Both the position numbers and the translations under genes were made by a program. The notes beneath the pieces are model-generated. The model worked only from the letters and a program-made list of their open reading frames with translations, was not told where the DNA came from and did not search any database. DNA of 64,000 nucleotides from Bactrocera neohumeralis (Eukaryota > Arthropoda > Insecta > Diptera > Tephritidae): the NCBI RefSeq assembly GCF_024586455.1, contig NW_026089624.1, positions 12,739,341 through 12,803,340 on the forward strand, written 5' to 3'. Below, one piece after another: positions 32,294 through 43,196 of the stretch. Numbering within the stretch: the first letter of the stretch is position 1; each line of letters starts with the position of its first letter.

Positions 32294-33315
32294 TTGATGC
32301 TGAGACCATTGCGCTGGCACAATTCCAAGATGACTACCAATAATATTGTGCGACCTTATCTTCCACAGCAACTCAGACGCCAGGCCTTTGACATCATCCA
32401 TGGTCTTTCTCATCCTAATGGCAGGGCCACTCTCAAGGAACTCACCGGAAGATTTGTCTGGCCAGGTATTAGAAAAGACGCACTCCTCTGGTCCAGACAC
32501 TGCATACCATGTCAACGTTCCAAGGTCCATCGTCAAAATCGCACCACACCAAACCACATTGACGTACCAAACAATCGCTTCGAGCACGTCCACCTGGATC
32601 ACATAGAGCTGCCCAGAGTCAAGGGCCTTCGCTACTGTCTGACGATCATTGACAGCTTCAGCAGATGGCCACACGCCATACCACTCAACAACATGACAGC
32701 TGAGAGAGTTGCACCCGCCTTTTACACTCAGTGGATGTGTCAATTCGGTACACCATTGACAATCACCACTGATCAAGGTCTGCAATTCGAATCAGCACTG
32801 TTCACCTCACTCTCACGAATGCTGGGCATTCATCGTATCAGAACGACGCCGTATCATCCTCAATCGAATGGTCTGGTGGAACGGTGGCACCGCACACTCA
32901 AGGCGGCTCTCAAGTGCAACAACGAGACACCTTGGCCGGACATGCTACCGTCAGCTGAAATGCTTTTCGGGACTACACTGCGTATACCCGGTGATTTCTT
33001 TGTTACAGCAAGCACACCAGGTGATCCACAAACATTCGTCTTTCGGCAAATCATCCAAGCAATCAGGCCATCACCAACAGCTCATCACACCTGTTCCTAC
33101 TCAAAAACCTTGACACGTTCACCCACGTCTTCAAGAGAGTAGACTCCATCAAGAAGCCTCTGCAACAGCCATACACTGGCCCCCATGAAGTCACCCAGCG
33201 TGTAGACGACAAAACCTACATCATCAGGATCAACGGGGCAGACGACACAGTCTCAATCGACATGCTGAAGCCAGCTTACATTGAGTTAACAGACAACTCA
33301 CAACCAGCACCTTAA
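32294..33315 (+). pseudogene. pol: CsRn1-type integrase, one frameshift
   Basis: A nearly complete integrase. The zinc region has HGLSHPNGRAT and CIPCQRSK (HHCC). The catalytic core has the first Asp in HLDHIELP, the second in TTDQGLQFES and the Glu in NGLVERWHR, followed by LPSAEMLFGTTLRIPGDFF. The frame shifts near 33100. The tail (KPLQQPYTGPHEV, then TVSIDMLKPAYIE) runs to a stop at 33315, just before the polypurine tract. Confidence 0.85.
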
Positions 33316-33349
33316 AAAGTCCAGCACAACTTTATTTGAGGGGGAGTAC

Positions 33350-33595
33350 TGTGGGCACACTAACAAGATGCATTACATCTGGCAGCACTGTTTGTCAGTT
33401 ATTGTATTATTTCTCTATTATTTCATTCTCTGTATAATCTTGGAAATTTACAGTTCCAACTGAATTCCTAATTCTTAGTTTACATTTTTACGAAGCGTCA
33501 CTTCTTGTACAGACGCTATCAAGAATACATATGTTTTAAGATCTCTTCAATAAATAATCGTTTAATATTAAATGCGGTGTCTTAATATCTCCACA
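33350..33595 (+). repeat. CsRn1-type 3' LTR
   Basis: Starts TGTGGGCACAC after GAGGGGGAGTAC and ends ATATCTCCACA. Confidence 0.88.
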
Positions 33596-33882
33596 TATAT
33601 ATTTATATATATATACTAGCTGACCCGGCGAACTTCGCACCGCCTAATTATTGGAGGCATATTTAGTAAGTCACAAATACACGACACAATATTTTTATAA
33701 TTTTATTGAAATTTGCTGCTTTTAATTTTTAGGAATATTAAAGAATTATAGTATAGATGCACAGCAAAGAGACGTTAACATTTCAAGTGACATTTTACCA
33801 TAGACAATTTTTTTGAGTGAATACTGACAAATATTTACACTATAACTATCAAACTACATCTGTCGTTTTTTTTTTTTTGACG

Positions 33883-34647
33883 ATGGCCATGGTTAGGAAA
33901 AGAAGAAGAACTACATCTGTCATCGAGCAAATAAAGAATTCAAACAACTATAATATAGTTATAGTGAAGCTATATATCCCTCAACTCCTTAAAATGCATT
34001 GTCCGTTTTGTAAAAAGTGGATGGAACGGCAGAAAAAAAACAATAACTGTCCAGATTGTATTAAACTATTATTAAGATGCGACGAATTCTACAACATAAT
34101 CGCTGTTACCTTCAGATTTTGTACCAAGTGCGGTAAGAATGTAAAACGAATAATACGCGTGAACAGGGCAAAAGTACAAAAAAATATATTAAAGCAAAAG
34201 CTTCTATCTAAACTAAAACACGTTTCTACAACGCCATCTTCATCATCTGAGGAGACATTCTGTGAATTAAATTTATCGGCCGAAGACATACAGGACATTC
34301 AAGTTATTGAAGACAGCCAAAAGCCCAACATCAAGAATGTTCTGGTAGATATTGATGTTATTGAAGACAGCCTGCAGCTCAACATTGATAATGTTCTGAT
34401 CGAATCAGATTTGTCCGAGTCGCCTAGTACTTCCACCATATTATCATGTCCTCGCGAGCCAATTGTTTCCCAAGTAGATGGGGCCAAGTTGATGGAAATA
34501 CACGTTGACATTAAGGATCCAAATGCACATATTATATACATATTAAGTCATTTATTTATATTTATACACTTCATATACAAAAATTTAAAATTTTCTTGGA
34601 TGTGCTCGTTTCTGGACTGTGAACATGATAAACAAATCTTTGCTTAA
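33883..34647 (+). CDS. Zinc-binding-like ORF inside Helitron 2
   Basis: An uninterrupted frame on the strand opposite the Helitron genes. An in-frame Met at 33817 would give 276 residues. I prefer 33883 (MAMVRKRRRTTSV) because it follows a T-run, has a purine-rich context and opens a basic, nuclear-signal-like segment. It continues with Cys pairs CPFC (34000), CPDC (34048) and CTKC (34120), spaced like two zinc-ribbon knuckles. A Lys-rich stretch and a Ser-run follow, then an acidic region made of two 54-bp tandem units (34303-34410). The last 35 residues are hydrophobic and AT-rich and may be readthrough into noncoding DNA. Family not recognised. Position suggests captured or inserted foreign sequence; a spurious ORF is possible. 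Confidence 0.5.
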   Translation: MAMVRKRRRTTSVIEQIKNSNNYNIVIVKLYIPQLLKMHCPFCKKWMERQKKNNNCPDCIKLLLRCDEFYNIIAVTFRFCTKCGKNVKRIIRVNRAKVQKNILKQKLLSKLKHVSTTPSSSSEETFCELNLSAEDIQDIQVIEDSQKPNIKNVLVDIDVIEDSLQLNIDNVLIESDLSESPSTSTILSCPREPIVSQVDGAKLMEIHVDIKDPNAHIIYILSHLFIFIHFIYKNLKFSWMCSFLDCEHDKQIFA

Positions 34648-34714
34648 ATTAAATACAACACAGTTATGATCATATACAGTTAATTAATACAGTGCTTTCT
34701 GGTAGACAATATTT

Positions 34715-36287
34715 TTAGTTTTTTTTTTTGCAGTGCGTAAATAAATAAGGATGTTGGTTTTCCGACACGCGAACACGCAACGTTAATTGTTCATGTGCGA
34801 AACAGGGAAACTCTAAGTTTATTCCGCAAACTTGCAACGATAGGCCTTGCGATTTATTTATGGTCATCGCAAACGCCAGACGCACGGGAAATTGCAACCT
34901 CTTAAAATCAAATGACATTAAGACATCCTCTCCTTTGTATTTTCCTTTGATTATTTCAGCTTCGATGATGTTATTCATGAGCTTCTTCATAACCAATCTA
35001 TTGCTTTGAGATCATCGACATCTTTGTTTTTTGCTGCCAATATTGCTCGTTCACTTAGCCAATCGTGGTTATTATATTAATGTCCGCAAATTCACGCTGA
35101 ATAAGCTCCTTTCTCGATTCTGTGAAGTGACAGAAATCTGTGGGAAAAGTCATTAATCCGGTCGAGCTGTCAACTGCGACCTTACCATTGCCAATATCCA
35201 GCAACTGCTTCGAAAACACAGTCGCAGTTTGATCTTGTTGCAAAAACACTCGCATGTTAGTAGTTAATTGTAGTGTCTTTACGTGCCGCCACAAATTTGA
35301 TGATTTTAGACATGCGTGCAGTTCGTCCGCCTTCTAATAAAGTTGCTCCTATTCCAGATGAAGCCAACGCTAGGGTTACCTCATTTTGCGATCGGATCTT
35401 TGCTAATAGCAATGAAATTAGGAACGTTTTCCCAGTACCCCCAGGAGAATCAAGAAAGTAAATCCCCCCAAACCCACTGTTTACAGCTTGTGTTGAACGA
35501 TCGTACGCAATCCTTTGTTCTTCGTTCAATTGCGGAACAGTTGTGCGAACTGCTTCGGTCATAGCTTGAGTATCGTACTGGAGTTCTCTTTGCAACTCAT
35601 GGTTTAATGCATCTTGCATAGCACGATTGGGTGCTGTCAGGCCCAAACACGACAATACTTTATTTGCCATCAACAAACACATATCTTCTATTATGATCAA
35701 TGTCATTGTAAATCTCTGCTGTAACTTCCAATGTAGGATTCAAGTTTCACAACGCACGCGATGCAACGCATCCTCAGACATGTCATCCGAATATTTCATC
35801 CTCAAATCATTCGGATTTGATGGGAAACATGTCGATATTATAATCGTAAACAGTGTGCGAATTTGATGCGGCGATGAAGATATCACTTTAATGCTTTTTT
35901 GCGGTTCACATATCGACCCATTTGATACTGCTGATCTCATAGTGTTCAAGGCCAATAACCGCTATGTTGCTTTCTTTGGTGACGTACTTGCAAACCTATT
36001 TGATCGATTTCACCAATCTACAATATTCAATATTGACATGAGTTTTGAATGTGAATTAGACAAAAGTGGCGAATATAGTACGATCCATATGTTTTCAACT
36101 TCGATGTGTTGTTAACGTCGATATTCACGCCTCTAAATGCTAAATGTTCTGCCATTTTCGTCTGGTGAGCGACGCCGATACAGTGAATATCCATCATTTC
36201 CCATTTCCGTTTCCGAAAAAAAAGCAGATGAGTAGTGTTTCGTGCATTTATTATCAGACATACAAACCAAAGTGGGATTGTAAGGTT
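34715..36287 (-). pseudogene. Helitron 2 Rep-helicase relic
   Basis: Right to left, the Rep remnant (36287-35893) includes YRRRSPDENGRTFSI and the tyrosine motif CKYVTKESNIAV, then YQMGRYVNRKK. After a deletion, the pre-helicase block (35850-35740) has SSPHQIRTLF and DDMSEDALHRVR. The Pif1-type helicase (35706-35257) shows LNEEQRIAYD and the Walker box DSPGGTGKTFLISLLLAKIR, then ASSGIGATLLEGGRTA. After a further deletion come LTTNMRVFLQQD (about 35260) and the C-terminal FPVRLAFAMTINKSQG (about 34870). Several frame changes and deletions make it non-functional. Confidence 0.85.
35893..36287. repeat. 395-bp direct repeat, copy 1
   Basis: Read base by base, it appears identical to 39811-40205 (constant offset 3918). 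It covers the Helitron Rep remnant. Flanking sequences on both sides differ between the copies. Confidence 0.88.
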
Positions 36288-36350
36288 AGTTAAGTGCACG
36301 CTATTATAAGGGGAAATTTTTAATTGTTTATATTTGTAAAAATTTGCCAA

Positions 36351-37065
36351 ATAAAACGGAAAGGCAACCGCAAATGAATTGTATATTATTATAATCTATT
36401 ACTTATCTATTCTCCAAGGTTTGATATCCACTTAAGTCAGGGATGGGCAAATTTTTAGCCCGCATACTTAGCAATGTGCGAATGAGGGCTAGATGAGGGG
36501 AATATCAGTTTACGGACGGAAGGACATAAAAAGATGCGAAAAAATCAATGACATTTCTCCGAAACTTTATGTTAATTGCAGAATGGTTGCCGGTAGTTTG
36601 TAAAATTATTTATATAATGTATATTTGTGATATGGGCCTATTTGGGAACCGAGCACCCAAAAATAATATGGTTAACGCGCCATTTGCATACCTCAGTGGT
36701 AGTGTGGAAATTGCAAAACACCCAAAAGTTCTTTATAAAATGCCCAATTTAATATTTTTCAGCAATGGCATCTTTGCAAATGTTATAAAAAATGCGAGTT
36801 TTGACAGCTCTCTCTCGAAACAAAGAGATTCCTTTCAAGTTATCTATGGCAATACTAACATTGTACCCAAATTAACTGTGCAGTTGTGTGAACAAAAATA
36901 GGTAAAAATATTTCGCAGGTTTTAGAGTTTCTCATTGTAATTTGTTTTTATTTACCTTTATATGGTGGGAAATTATAATAACTGCCAGGAAAAAATTATA
37001 AAAGTTATTCTTGTATCTAAAAACAATGTTATTTAATAAGAAAACAGCACATTTTAAAACTTCAC
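36351..37065. other. Unassigned stretch
   Basis: About 0.7 kb. An open frame of 117 codons (36548-36901) has no recognisable domain and AT-driven composition, so I do not call it a gene. Confidence 0.4.
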
Positions 37066-37513
37066 TGTATAAATGAGCATCCTCCCCCGGACATCCCCAC
37101 ATACACCACATCAACTCAACCTCACAACACTGACACGCACCCTCACCATCCTCACACTAAACATGACAGCACCACACATCGACACCAACATACACGTACA
37201 CCAACCAACCACATCACACCATCTGATCTCACACAGCAAAGGGAAAAAAGGAACTACAAGGAGATCAGCAACTCACTTCGCTTTCGATCTTAGCAGCGAC
37301 CTGTACGCGTGTGCGAACATTTGAACCGAGCAACATCAGCGTTTTTTCCCGAGTTTTCGTCATTTTCATCCAGTTTCGGAATTAGAAAAATTTAATTATT
37401 ACCTTTTATAAAGTGAACATTTATATACATTGTACACAAACAAGAAAACCGCATTACATATATACACGCGTATACTCATTTTAACCAATTCCATTTTTTT
37501 CATTTTTAAAACA
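37066..37513 (+). repeat. BEL-type LTR, another subfamily
   Basis: Starts TGTATAAATGAGCATCC, carries the CA-rich block also seen at 20230-20360, and ends about ...ATTTTTAAAACA. It is followed by CTTGTGGTAATCGAGAAGG (possible primer site) and a GTGAGTG word similar to 20486. No gag follows that I recognise. Confidence 0.6.
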
Positions 37514-38329
37514 AAACCTTGTGGTAATCGAGAAGGTGAGTGCGTGCGAAAATATAAAAAATTTGAAGTGCACAGCAAAAAAGGTGAGTTAATACCATAT
37601 TGTTGCTTCTATTTTGATCACACCAATATACACATATGTGATAAAACTGTTAATGGTGATGATGCCAGTTGTAAAAATTAATTTTAGTTACAATTGTGAA
37701 ATCTTTTCTCAACTTGTGGGCTTTTATACGTACATATGCAAGGCAGTTTTATATATATTTTCATATATAAAAAAGAAAATATACTTGTAACCCTAATATA
37801 TATTTTATTTAAACATATTGCAGTTCCTTTTAATGAAAATGCTTATGTAAATTTATGATTTATGATATGATGTAATATCTATTATGTAAAAAACATGCTC
37901 AGACGAAGAAATACAATATTCAAAGGAATTATGAAGCGCAACACGAAGAATATGATCGGTATACAGGTGAATCCAGTACCGATTTTTTCATGAACTTATG
38001 ACAACATTAAGGCAATGTAAGTCATTAAGTTGTTCCAAATATGGTATTATTTGGAATATTGTACTTTTAGGAGTGTTCTGTTGATAGTAACGGTGCAACC
38101 ATGTTAGCTACACGATTGCACTTAAAAAGGTTTTGGGTAACTACTCATTTTTCGATAGAGATTTTATTAAATAATGCATTTTGGAATCAGCTGAAACTTT
38201 AACCAAAGAACATCTTCCGAAATATTTATTATTTGTCTTACATTTTATAAATTTATGGTAGTTATAAAGAAACTTAAAATTGTTAGGTAATTTTACAATT
38301 GTTATCCACAGTTCAACTACCCATATATA
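37514..38329. other. Unassigned stretch
   Basis: About 0.8 kb after the BEL-type LTR. It may be its leader and gag remnants; no block is clear enough to assign. Confidence 0.35.
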
Positions 38330-38440
38330 CGGGCGCTCTCATTTGTAAACAAGGAGTGGTAAACACGTTGCTCTCAATTCCCTCTTCATGTGTTCCCATG
38401 AGGATCCCCTCATCTAGCTCTCAAAATGTACACGCGAGAA
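38330..38440. repeat. Dispersed repeat, copy 2
   Basis: Same word order as 5745-5840 (TTTGTAAACA, AGGAGTGGTAAA, CGTTGCTCTC, GATCCCCTCATCTA, AAAATGTACAC). Confidence 0.6.
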
Positions 38441-38816
38441 ATGAAATAAGATTGAAATAAAAAAATTGAGGTTCTACTTCTTCCTTTATTCAGTTGAATC
38501 TTAAGACTGACTTATAGCGGGATTCTATAACCAGTCTCTAGTCTCTCTTTGGGACATTTGGAGGTAAAGTCTCAATTTGTGACTTGTTACTATTCACTAA
38601 ACAGTCTCTAGCGTTAGTCTCAATATATTGCCTCACATTTGAGACCTGATAGTTAGCAGGGCACAAAACTAAAAAGAACTCTTATCTGCCATTTTGAATA
38701 TACTGCATAGAGATAATCATAGATTATAATCGATTGTCGTTTTTAATATTTTGTAAGCAACTCAAACACGAAAAGGTTAAAAACAAATCAATTTATATTT
38801 TCATTTTTATTGATAA
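38441..38816. other. Unassigned stretch with AGTCTC words
   Basis: About 0.4 kb. CAGTCTCTAG recurs at 38541 and 38601 and related AGTCTC words occur nearby, suggesting a small repeat. No family assigned. Confidence 0.35.
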
Positions 38817-38942
38817 CTAGCTGACCCCGTAGCCGTTGTCCTGCATGAAATTATATGCTTTGAAATGAAAAAAAGTTGAAATTATATTGAGTCGAAAATG
38901 ATTTATTTTCGATTTTTCTACATTTTTTTAATGCAGCGCAGC

Positions 38943-40205
38943 TTAATAAACATAATTTTTTTGATTTCTGTTCTGGTGCGTAAATATACAAAGAAGATGG
39001 GTTTCCAACTTGTCAACACGCCACATATATCTGGCCAATTTTGACTGGAAATTGAATACGTTTGAAATGAAATGGCTGTCCCTTGTATTCGATAACTGCG
39101 TCATAATCAGTCGGGTTCCATTACACAGTTTCGGCGCATGAAGATTGTGAAACATAATAATGACAGATCCAACTTTGAGACGCAAATGATGCTGGGGCAA
39201 ACCAAGGCTCTCCAAAGAATGTGGAAATTCCACTGGATAATTTACGGTTTCGTCTTTCTCGTCAAGACGATCGATCGATTTATATGAGCGCAAACCTCCC
39301 GAAATTTGACTTTGAATCTTCCACTTTAAGTCATTAACATAGGTATTTTTGGCAACTAAAATTGCGCGTGCACTCAAGCAATTGCACTTACGATAATTTT
39401 GCCAATGTGCGGATAAACATTCGTGATGAGTTCATCTTCCGTTGAAGTGAATTGACAAAAATTGATATCAAACCACTGGAAGTATCAACCGAAATTTTCC
39501 CATTTCCAATTCTTAGCGAATACAATGTTTCTCTATCCCATAATTAACGCGAATTTGAAGGCTGATAAGTCGAAATGATCTTCGCGAAAAGTATGTGAAT
39601 TTCAGTGGCATGCGAAGTAACTATTGCATTGTCCTTCGTCTGTTTCCAGTGATTAGCATGTTCCAGCAAACGCAACTGCTGGCATGCTTCTCAAAAAGTT
39701 GCACACACTGTACCATTCACAATACGCAATGACTTGAATGAAGTTGAACCGCGAGACGCACAACAGTCGGAAAACTTTCATGAATTGCAAAAGTAAACAT
39801 CCTACAAAGCGCTTTTTTGCGGTTCACATATCGACCCATTTGATACTGCTGATCTCATAGTGTTCAAGGCCAATAACCGCTATGTTGCTTTCTTTGGTGA
39901 CGTACTTGCAAACCTATTTGATCGATTTCACCAATCTACAATATTCAATATTGACATGAGTTTTGAATGTGAATTAGACAAAAGTGGCGAATATAGTACG
40001 ATCCATATGTTTTCAACTTCGATGTGTTGTTAACGTCGATATTCACGCCTCTAAATGCTAAATGTTCTGCCATTTTCGTCTGGTGAGCGACGCCGATACA
40101 GTGAATATCCATCATTTCCCATTTCCGTTTCCGAAAAAAAAGCAGATGAGTAGTGTTTCGTGCATTTATTATCAGACATACAAACCAAAGTGGGATTGTA
40201 AGGTT
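38943..40205 (-). pseudogene. Helitron 3 Rep-helicase relic
   Basis: Right to left, the Rep remnant (40205-39811) is the same 395 bp as in Helitron 2, ending YQMGRYVNRKK. Here it continues naturally into FTFAIHESFPTVV (about 39770). After a deletion, a block near 39750-39640 matches VNGTVCATF and LLEHANHW wording in Helitron 1. Last comes the helicase C-terminus (39377-38943): LVAKNTYVNDLKWKIQSQIS, SYKSIDRLDEKDETVNYPVE and LPQHHLRLKVGSVIIM. The Walker region is missing. Confidence 0.85.
39811..40205. repeat. 395-bp direct repeat, copy 2
   Basis: Appears identical to 35893-36287. The Helitron reading continues across the left boundary (39811) here but is interrupted at that point in Helitron 2. 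Confidence 0.88.
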
Positions 40206-41440
40206 CGAAAATTAATTAGCGCCACATCGTCTCAAACACACATAAAGTTTTCACTGAATAATTTTCAATAATTTTTCCTTTGGATAGCCGGAATAAAAAA
40301 GTAAGCGACCGCAATTGAACGATTCAAATTATTTACAAATCCAAATATTGAAAAACAAAACAAACAAAAATTGAAAAAAATGTGTATGGAAAATGTTACT
40401 TTTTGGAATTGTCCAATTTTCAAACTTCTCCTCATGAAAAGTATAAGGTATTTTGTTTCTAAACCTTTCCGATCAACAACAAACAACCTTTAAAAATTTC
40501 ATTAAGATTGGTTCAACATACATACATATGTACGTATGTACATGTACATAAGCAGTGATAGGGGATAAAAAGAATATCCAGCATATGTATGAACATTTAA
40601 ATATAGATATAATTATTTGCGCAAAAGCGTAGGGTAGGTAGCTCTTGAAAAATTTATTTTATCATTTGCGAAATGCCGTTGGGTAGGTAGCTGATGTAGG
40701 GCACGTTTTGCGCTCTTGAACTCCTTAAATCTTTTGTGTGGAACATAAAAAAGGATAAATATCCTTTTGCTTACAAACGTATTTTTGGAAAAAATAAGAT
40801 AGAAACAAAGGGTAAAGATCCTATTTTTACAAATGTATTTCTGGGAAAAATAAGAATTTATATTTTTGGGCTACTATATAATAATTGTGGCATAACTTTT
40901 ATATACCAATTAAAATAATAAATTTAAAATGAGAAATGATATTTTGATTTATGCTTGTATAAGTTTATTAAGTTTAAGACTTCACAACCCAATTTCCATA
41001 ATATTTCTATAAATTAACAATATTAAACTAAATATTAAATGTTATTTTGAAAATGTACTTTATTTTTATAATATAACACAACCGTCTTAACTCGCTCTTC
41101 TAATTTTCATATTACCGAAATTAAAATGCCGTCGGCATATTTGGAAATGGAATATGTTGCCTCTTCGAATTTTTCATATAAATGAAAACTGCTGAAGAGA
41201 CAGCTTCTAGCTTACCATATATGGCAAACTATGTACTATTCTATATCTAGTAAGCAATGAGCGATGTGGAGTCTGCACAGGCAGAGATGCCCCGTTATTA
41301 TAATAAAAGTATCTTTGAGAGTTGGTAACACTGTAAGGTTGACACCATCAAACATGTCAACACATTAATTATATTTATATATTTTGAAATTTGAAATTGA
41401 AATTTAAATACACGATGTTATCAGCAAAGTTTATATTATG
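40206..41440. other. Noncoding 5' half of Helitron 3
   Basis: AT-rich, with a TACATA/TATGTA palindromic microsatellite (40518-40552) and a repeated GGGTAGGTAGCT word (40632, 40682). No coding blocks recognised. Confidence 0.45.
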
Positions 41441-41894
41441 CTGTCGATTCAAAAGTCTTGTTTTAATGCGCTCTTCAATTCGAGTGGAACTGAGAGTACA
41501 AATACCGTCAAATGGTTGACTCGTAATTTTTCCTTATTTGCTCACCGTTTAGACCTACCCTGGACTACGACAAACATTTTAAAACCAAAGTCAGCTCAAT
41601 CGGCCCAGCCGTTCTCCAGTTTTAATCAGACTAACGAACAACAATTCATTTTTATTTATATAGATTTATATAGATAAAATGTTGTTTATAATTTATAAAA
41701 GTTAAAATGAATTGGTATTTAATTGCTGTTGCCTACTTCGCCAACTGTATTCGGCAACCAGTTTCGCCAACTGTCGTTACACCTCGAGAAATGAAAGTGG
41801 TTGCTGTTTCAACCTTACTATATGTTGGACAGTGTATAAGTTCTATATGATGTACCGGTATGTGTGTATGTTTATAAAAATAGCTTTTATTCCT

Positions 41895-41945
41895 GCAAGT
41901 TTCAAGAGTTCGGTTGCACCCGAACATAGCCCTTTCTTACTTGTT
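41895..41945 (-). repeat. Terminal remnant of the 1-kb repeat
   Basis: TTCGGTTGCACCCGAACATAGCCC and TTCTTACTTGTT match the inverted first 50 bp of the 1-kb repeat. The rest is absent. Confidence 0.65.
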
Positions 41946-42003
41946 TTTCAATTACATTTTTATAGACTTTAAGCAAAAAATTTAGTACAGTGTAACTTTT
42001 AGA

Positions 42004-42120
42004 ATGCCAAAAAGATCTAGATCTCAACTTTCTAGAAAATGTTCCCAGGCGAAGGTATCAAAACCACGACGTGATGAGGAATCTTCATAAGAAACTGAAA
42101 ATCGTTTTATAAGTCGAAAA
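42004..42120 (+). pseudogene. Possible Helitron N-terminal fragment
   Basis: MPKRSRSQLSRKCSQAKVSK then a stop after about 30 codons. The basic, Arg/Ser-rich opening resembles Helitron protein N-termini (compare MPKK...SRRTT at 16280). Too short for certainty. Confidence 0.35.
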
Positions 42121-42324
42121 GAGTTTTCAAGGGCTCGCAGAAACTTGCTCAACATAATTTTAGGACTACTAAATCATAAAATTTGAGAACCTCGCAAGCA
42201 CGTTCACGATAATCGATTGTCGAGTGATCACAGCGGTTTACTGAACAAAATTTCTAAACCTCTTAAGTTTGCGCTCTATAGTTGAGTACGGAGCGTGTGC
42301 AACGACTTGAAGAGCGAAATATTA

Positions 42325-43196
42325 GAAATATACAAAAGTGATCAGGGTGACGAGTAGAGTTGAAATCCGGATGTCCGTCGTCCGTCCGTCTGTCCGTGCA
42401 AGCTGTAACTTGAGTAAAAATTGAGATATCATGATGAAACTTGGTATACGTATTTCTTGGCTCCATAAGAAGGCTAAGTTCGAAGATGGGCAAATCACTG
42501 CCACGCCCACAAAATGGCGAAAGCCGAAAACCTATCAAGTGTCATAACTAAGCCATAAAAAAGATATTAAAGTGCAACACAAAGGATCGCATGAGGGAGG
42601 GACATATTTGAACGTAATTTTTTTGGAAAATTTTTTTTTGGTCCCGCCCCCTACTAAGTTTTTTGTACATATCTCGAAAACTACTATAGCTATGTCAACC
42701 AAACTCTATAGAGTCGATTCCTTCAGGCATTTCCATATACAGTTCAAAAGTGGAAAAAATCGGATAATAACCACGCCCACCTCCCATACAAAAGTTATGT
42801 TGAAAATCAATAAAAGTGCATTAACCGAATAACAAAAAACGTCAGAAACACTAAATTTTACGGTAGAAATGGCAGAAGGAAGCTGCACCCTGGCCTTTTT
42901 TTAAATTGAAAATGGGACTTATGGACCAAAAACCATATCTCAGGAACTACTAGACCGATTTCAATGAAATTTGGTATATAATATTTTCTTAACACCCTGG
43001 TGACATGTACGAAATATGGGTGAAATCGGTTCACAACCACGCCTTCTTACAATATAACGGTATTTTGAATTCCATCCGATGCCTTCTCTGTATAATATAT
43101 ACATTAGGAACCAATGATGATAGCGGAATAAAACTTTACACAAAAACGGTATTTGAAAAATATCTAAATGACGGATAATGAAATCTCGATTATCAC
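42325..43196 (-). repeat. 1-kb GGGCGTGG repeat, copy truncated by R1
   Basis: Antisense copy running from TGATCAGGGTGACGAGTAGA to GAAATCTCGATTATCACTTTA. It is cut at 43196 by the T-run (poly(A) tail) of the R1 element, so its outer 60 bp are missing. The other end lacks the GTTGCGAGAGTATA terminus. Confidence 0.85.

Larger units (their letters stand above)
30607..33595 (+). mobile_element. CsRn1/Kabuki-type Gypsy element, deleted
   Basis: Two 246-bp LTRs (30607-30852 and 33350-33595) with TG...CA-type ends, a tryptophan-tRNA primer site and a polypurine tract (GAGGGGGAGTACTG). The tRNA-Trp primer site is characteristic of the CsRn1 clade of Gypsy. The interior is about 2.5 kb, far shorter than intact members, because gag is joined to the middle of RT. 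The LTRs differ at about a dozen sites. It inserted into TA repeats, so the short duplication is ambiguous. Confidence 0.9.
33616..36300 (-). mobile_element. Helitron 2, deleted, with embedded ORF
   Basis: The minus strand ends ...GGGTCAGCTAG followed by T, the Helitron 3' signature. A GC-rich stretch just inside can fold (GGCG...CGCC). Helicase and Rep remnants occupy 34715-36287. Between the helicase stop and the 3' end lie 1.1 kb containing an opposite-strand ORF. The 5' TC end was not found. Confidence 0.75.
38817..41674 (-). mobile_element. Helitron 3 with both ends
   Basis: The 3' end CTAG (38817-38820) is followed on the minus strand by T. The 5' end TCTATATAAA is preceded by A (at 41674, or at 41664 because the word is duplicated). 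The 5' region reads ATAAAAATGAATTGTTGTTC and GAGAACGGCTGGGCCGAT, familiar from insect Helitron 5' ends. If both ends belong together, the element is about 2.86 kb, with a deleted Rep-helicase in its 3' half and noncoding sequence in its 5' half. Confidence 0.65.

Noticed and set aside
34715..35706. Host Pif1 helicase gene
   Set aside because: The Walker box and C-terminal motifs are of the Helitron branch, the Rep motif lies upstream on the same strand, and frames are broken.
36548..36901. 117-codon hypothetical protein
   Set aside because: No domain, AT-driven composition, no related copy in the window and no start or splice context. Chance ORF is the simpler explanation.
40518..40552. TACATA/TATGTA palindromic tract as a regulatory site
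   Set aside because: Similar ACATATGTA words recur throughout the window; this is background microsatellite in an AT-rich insect genome.
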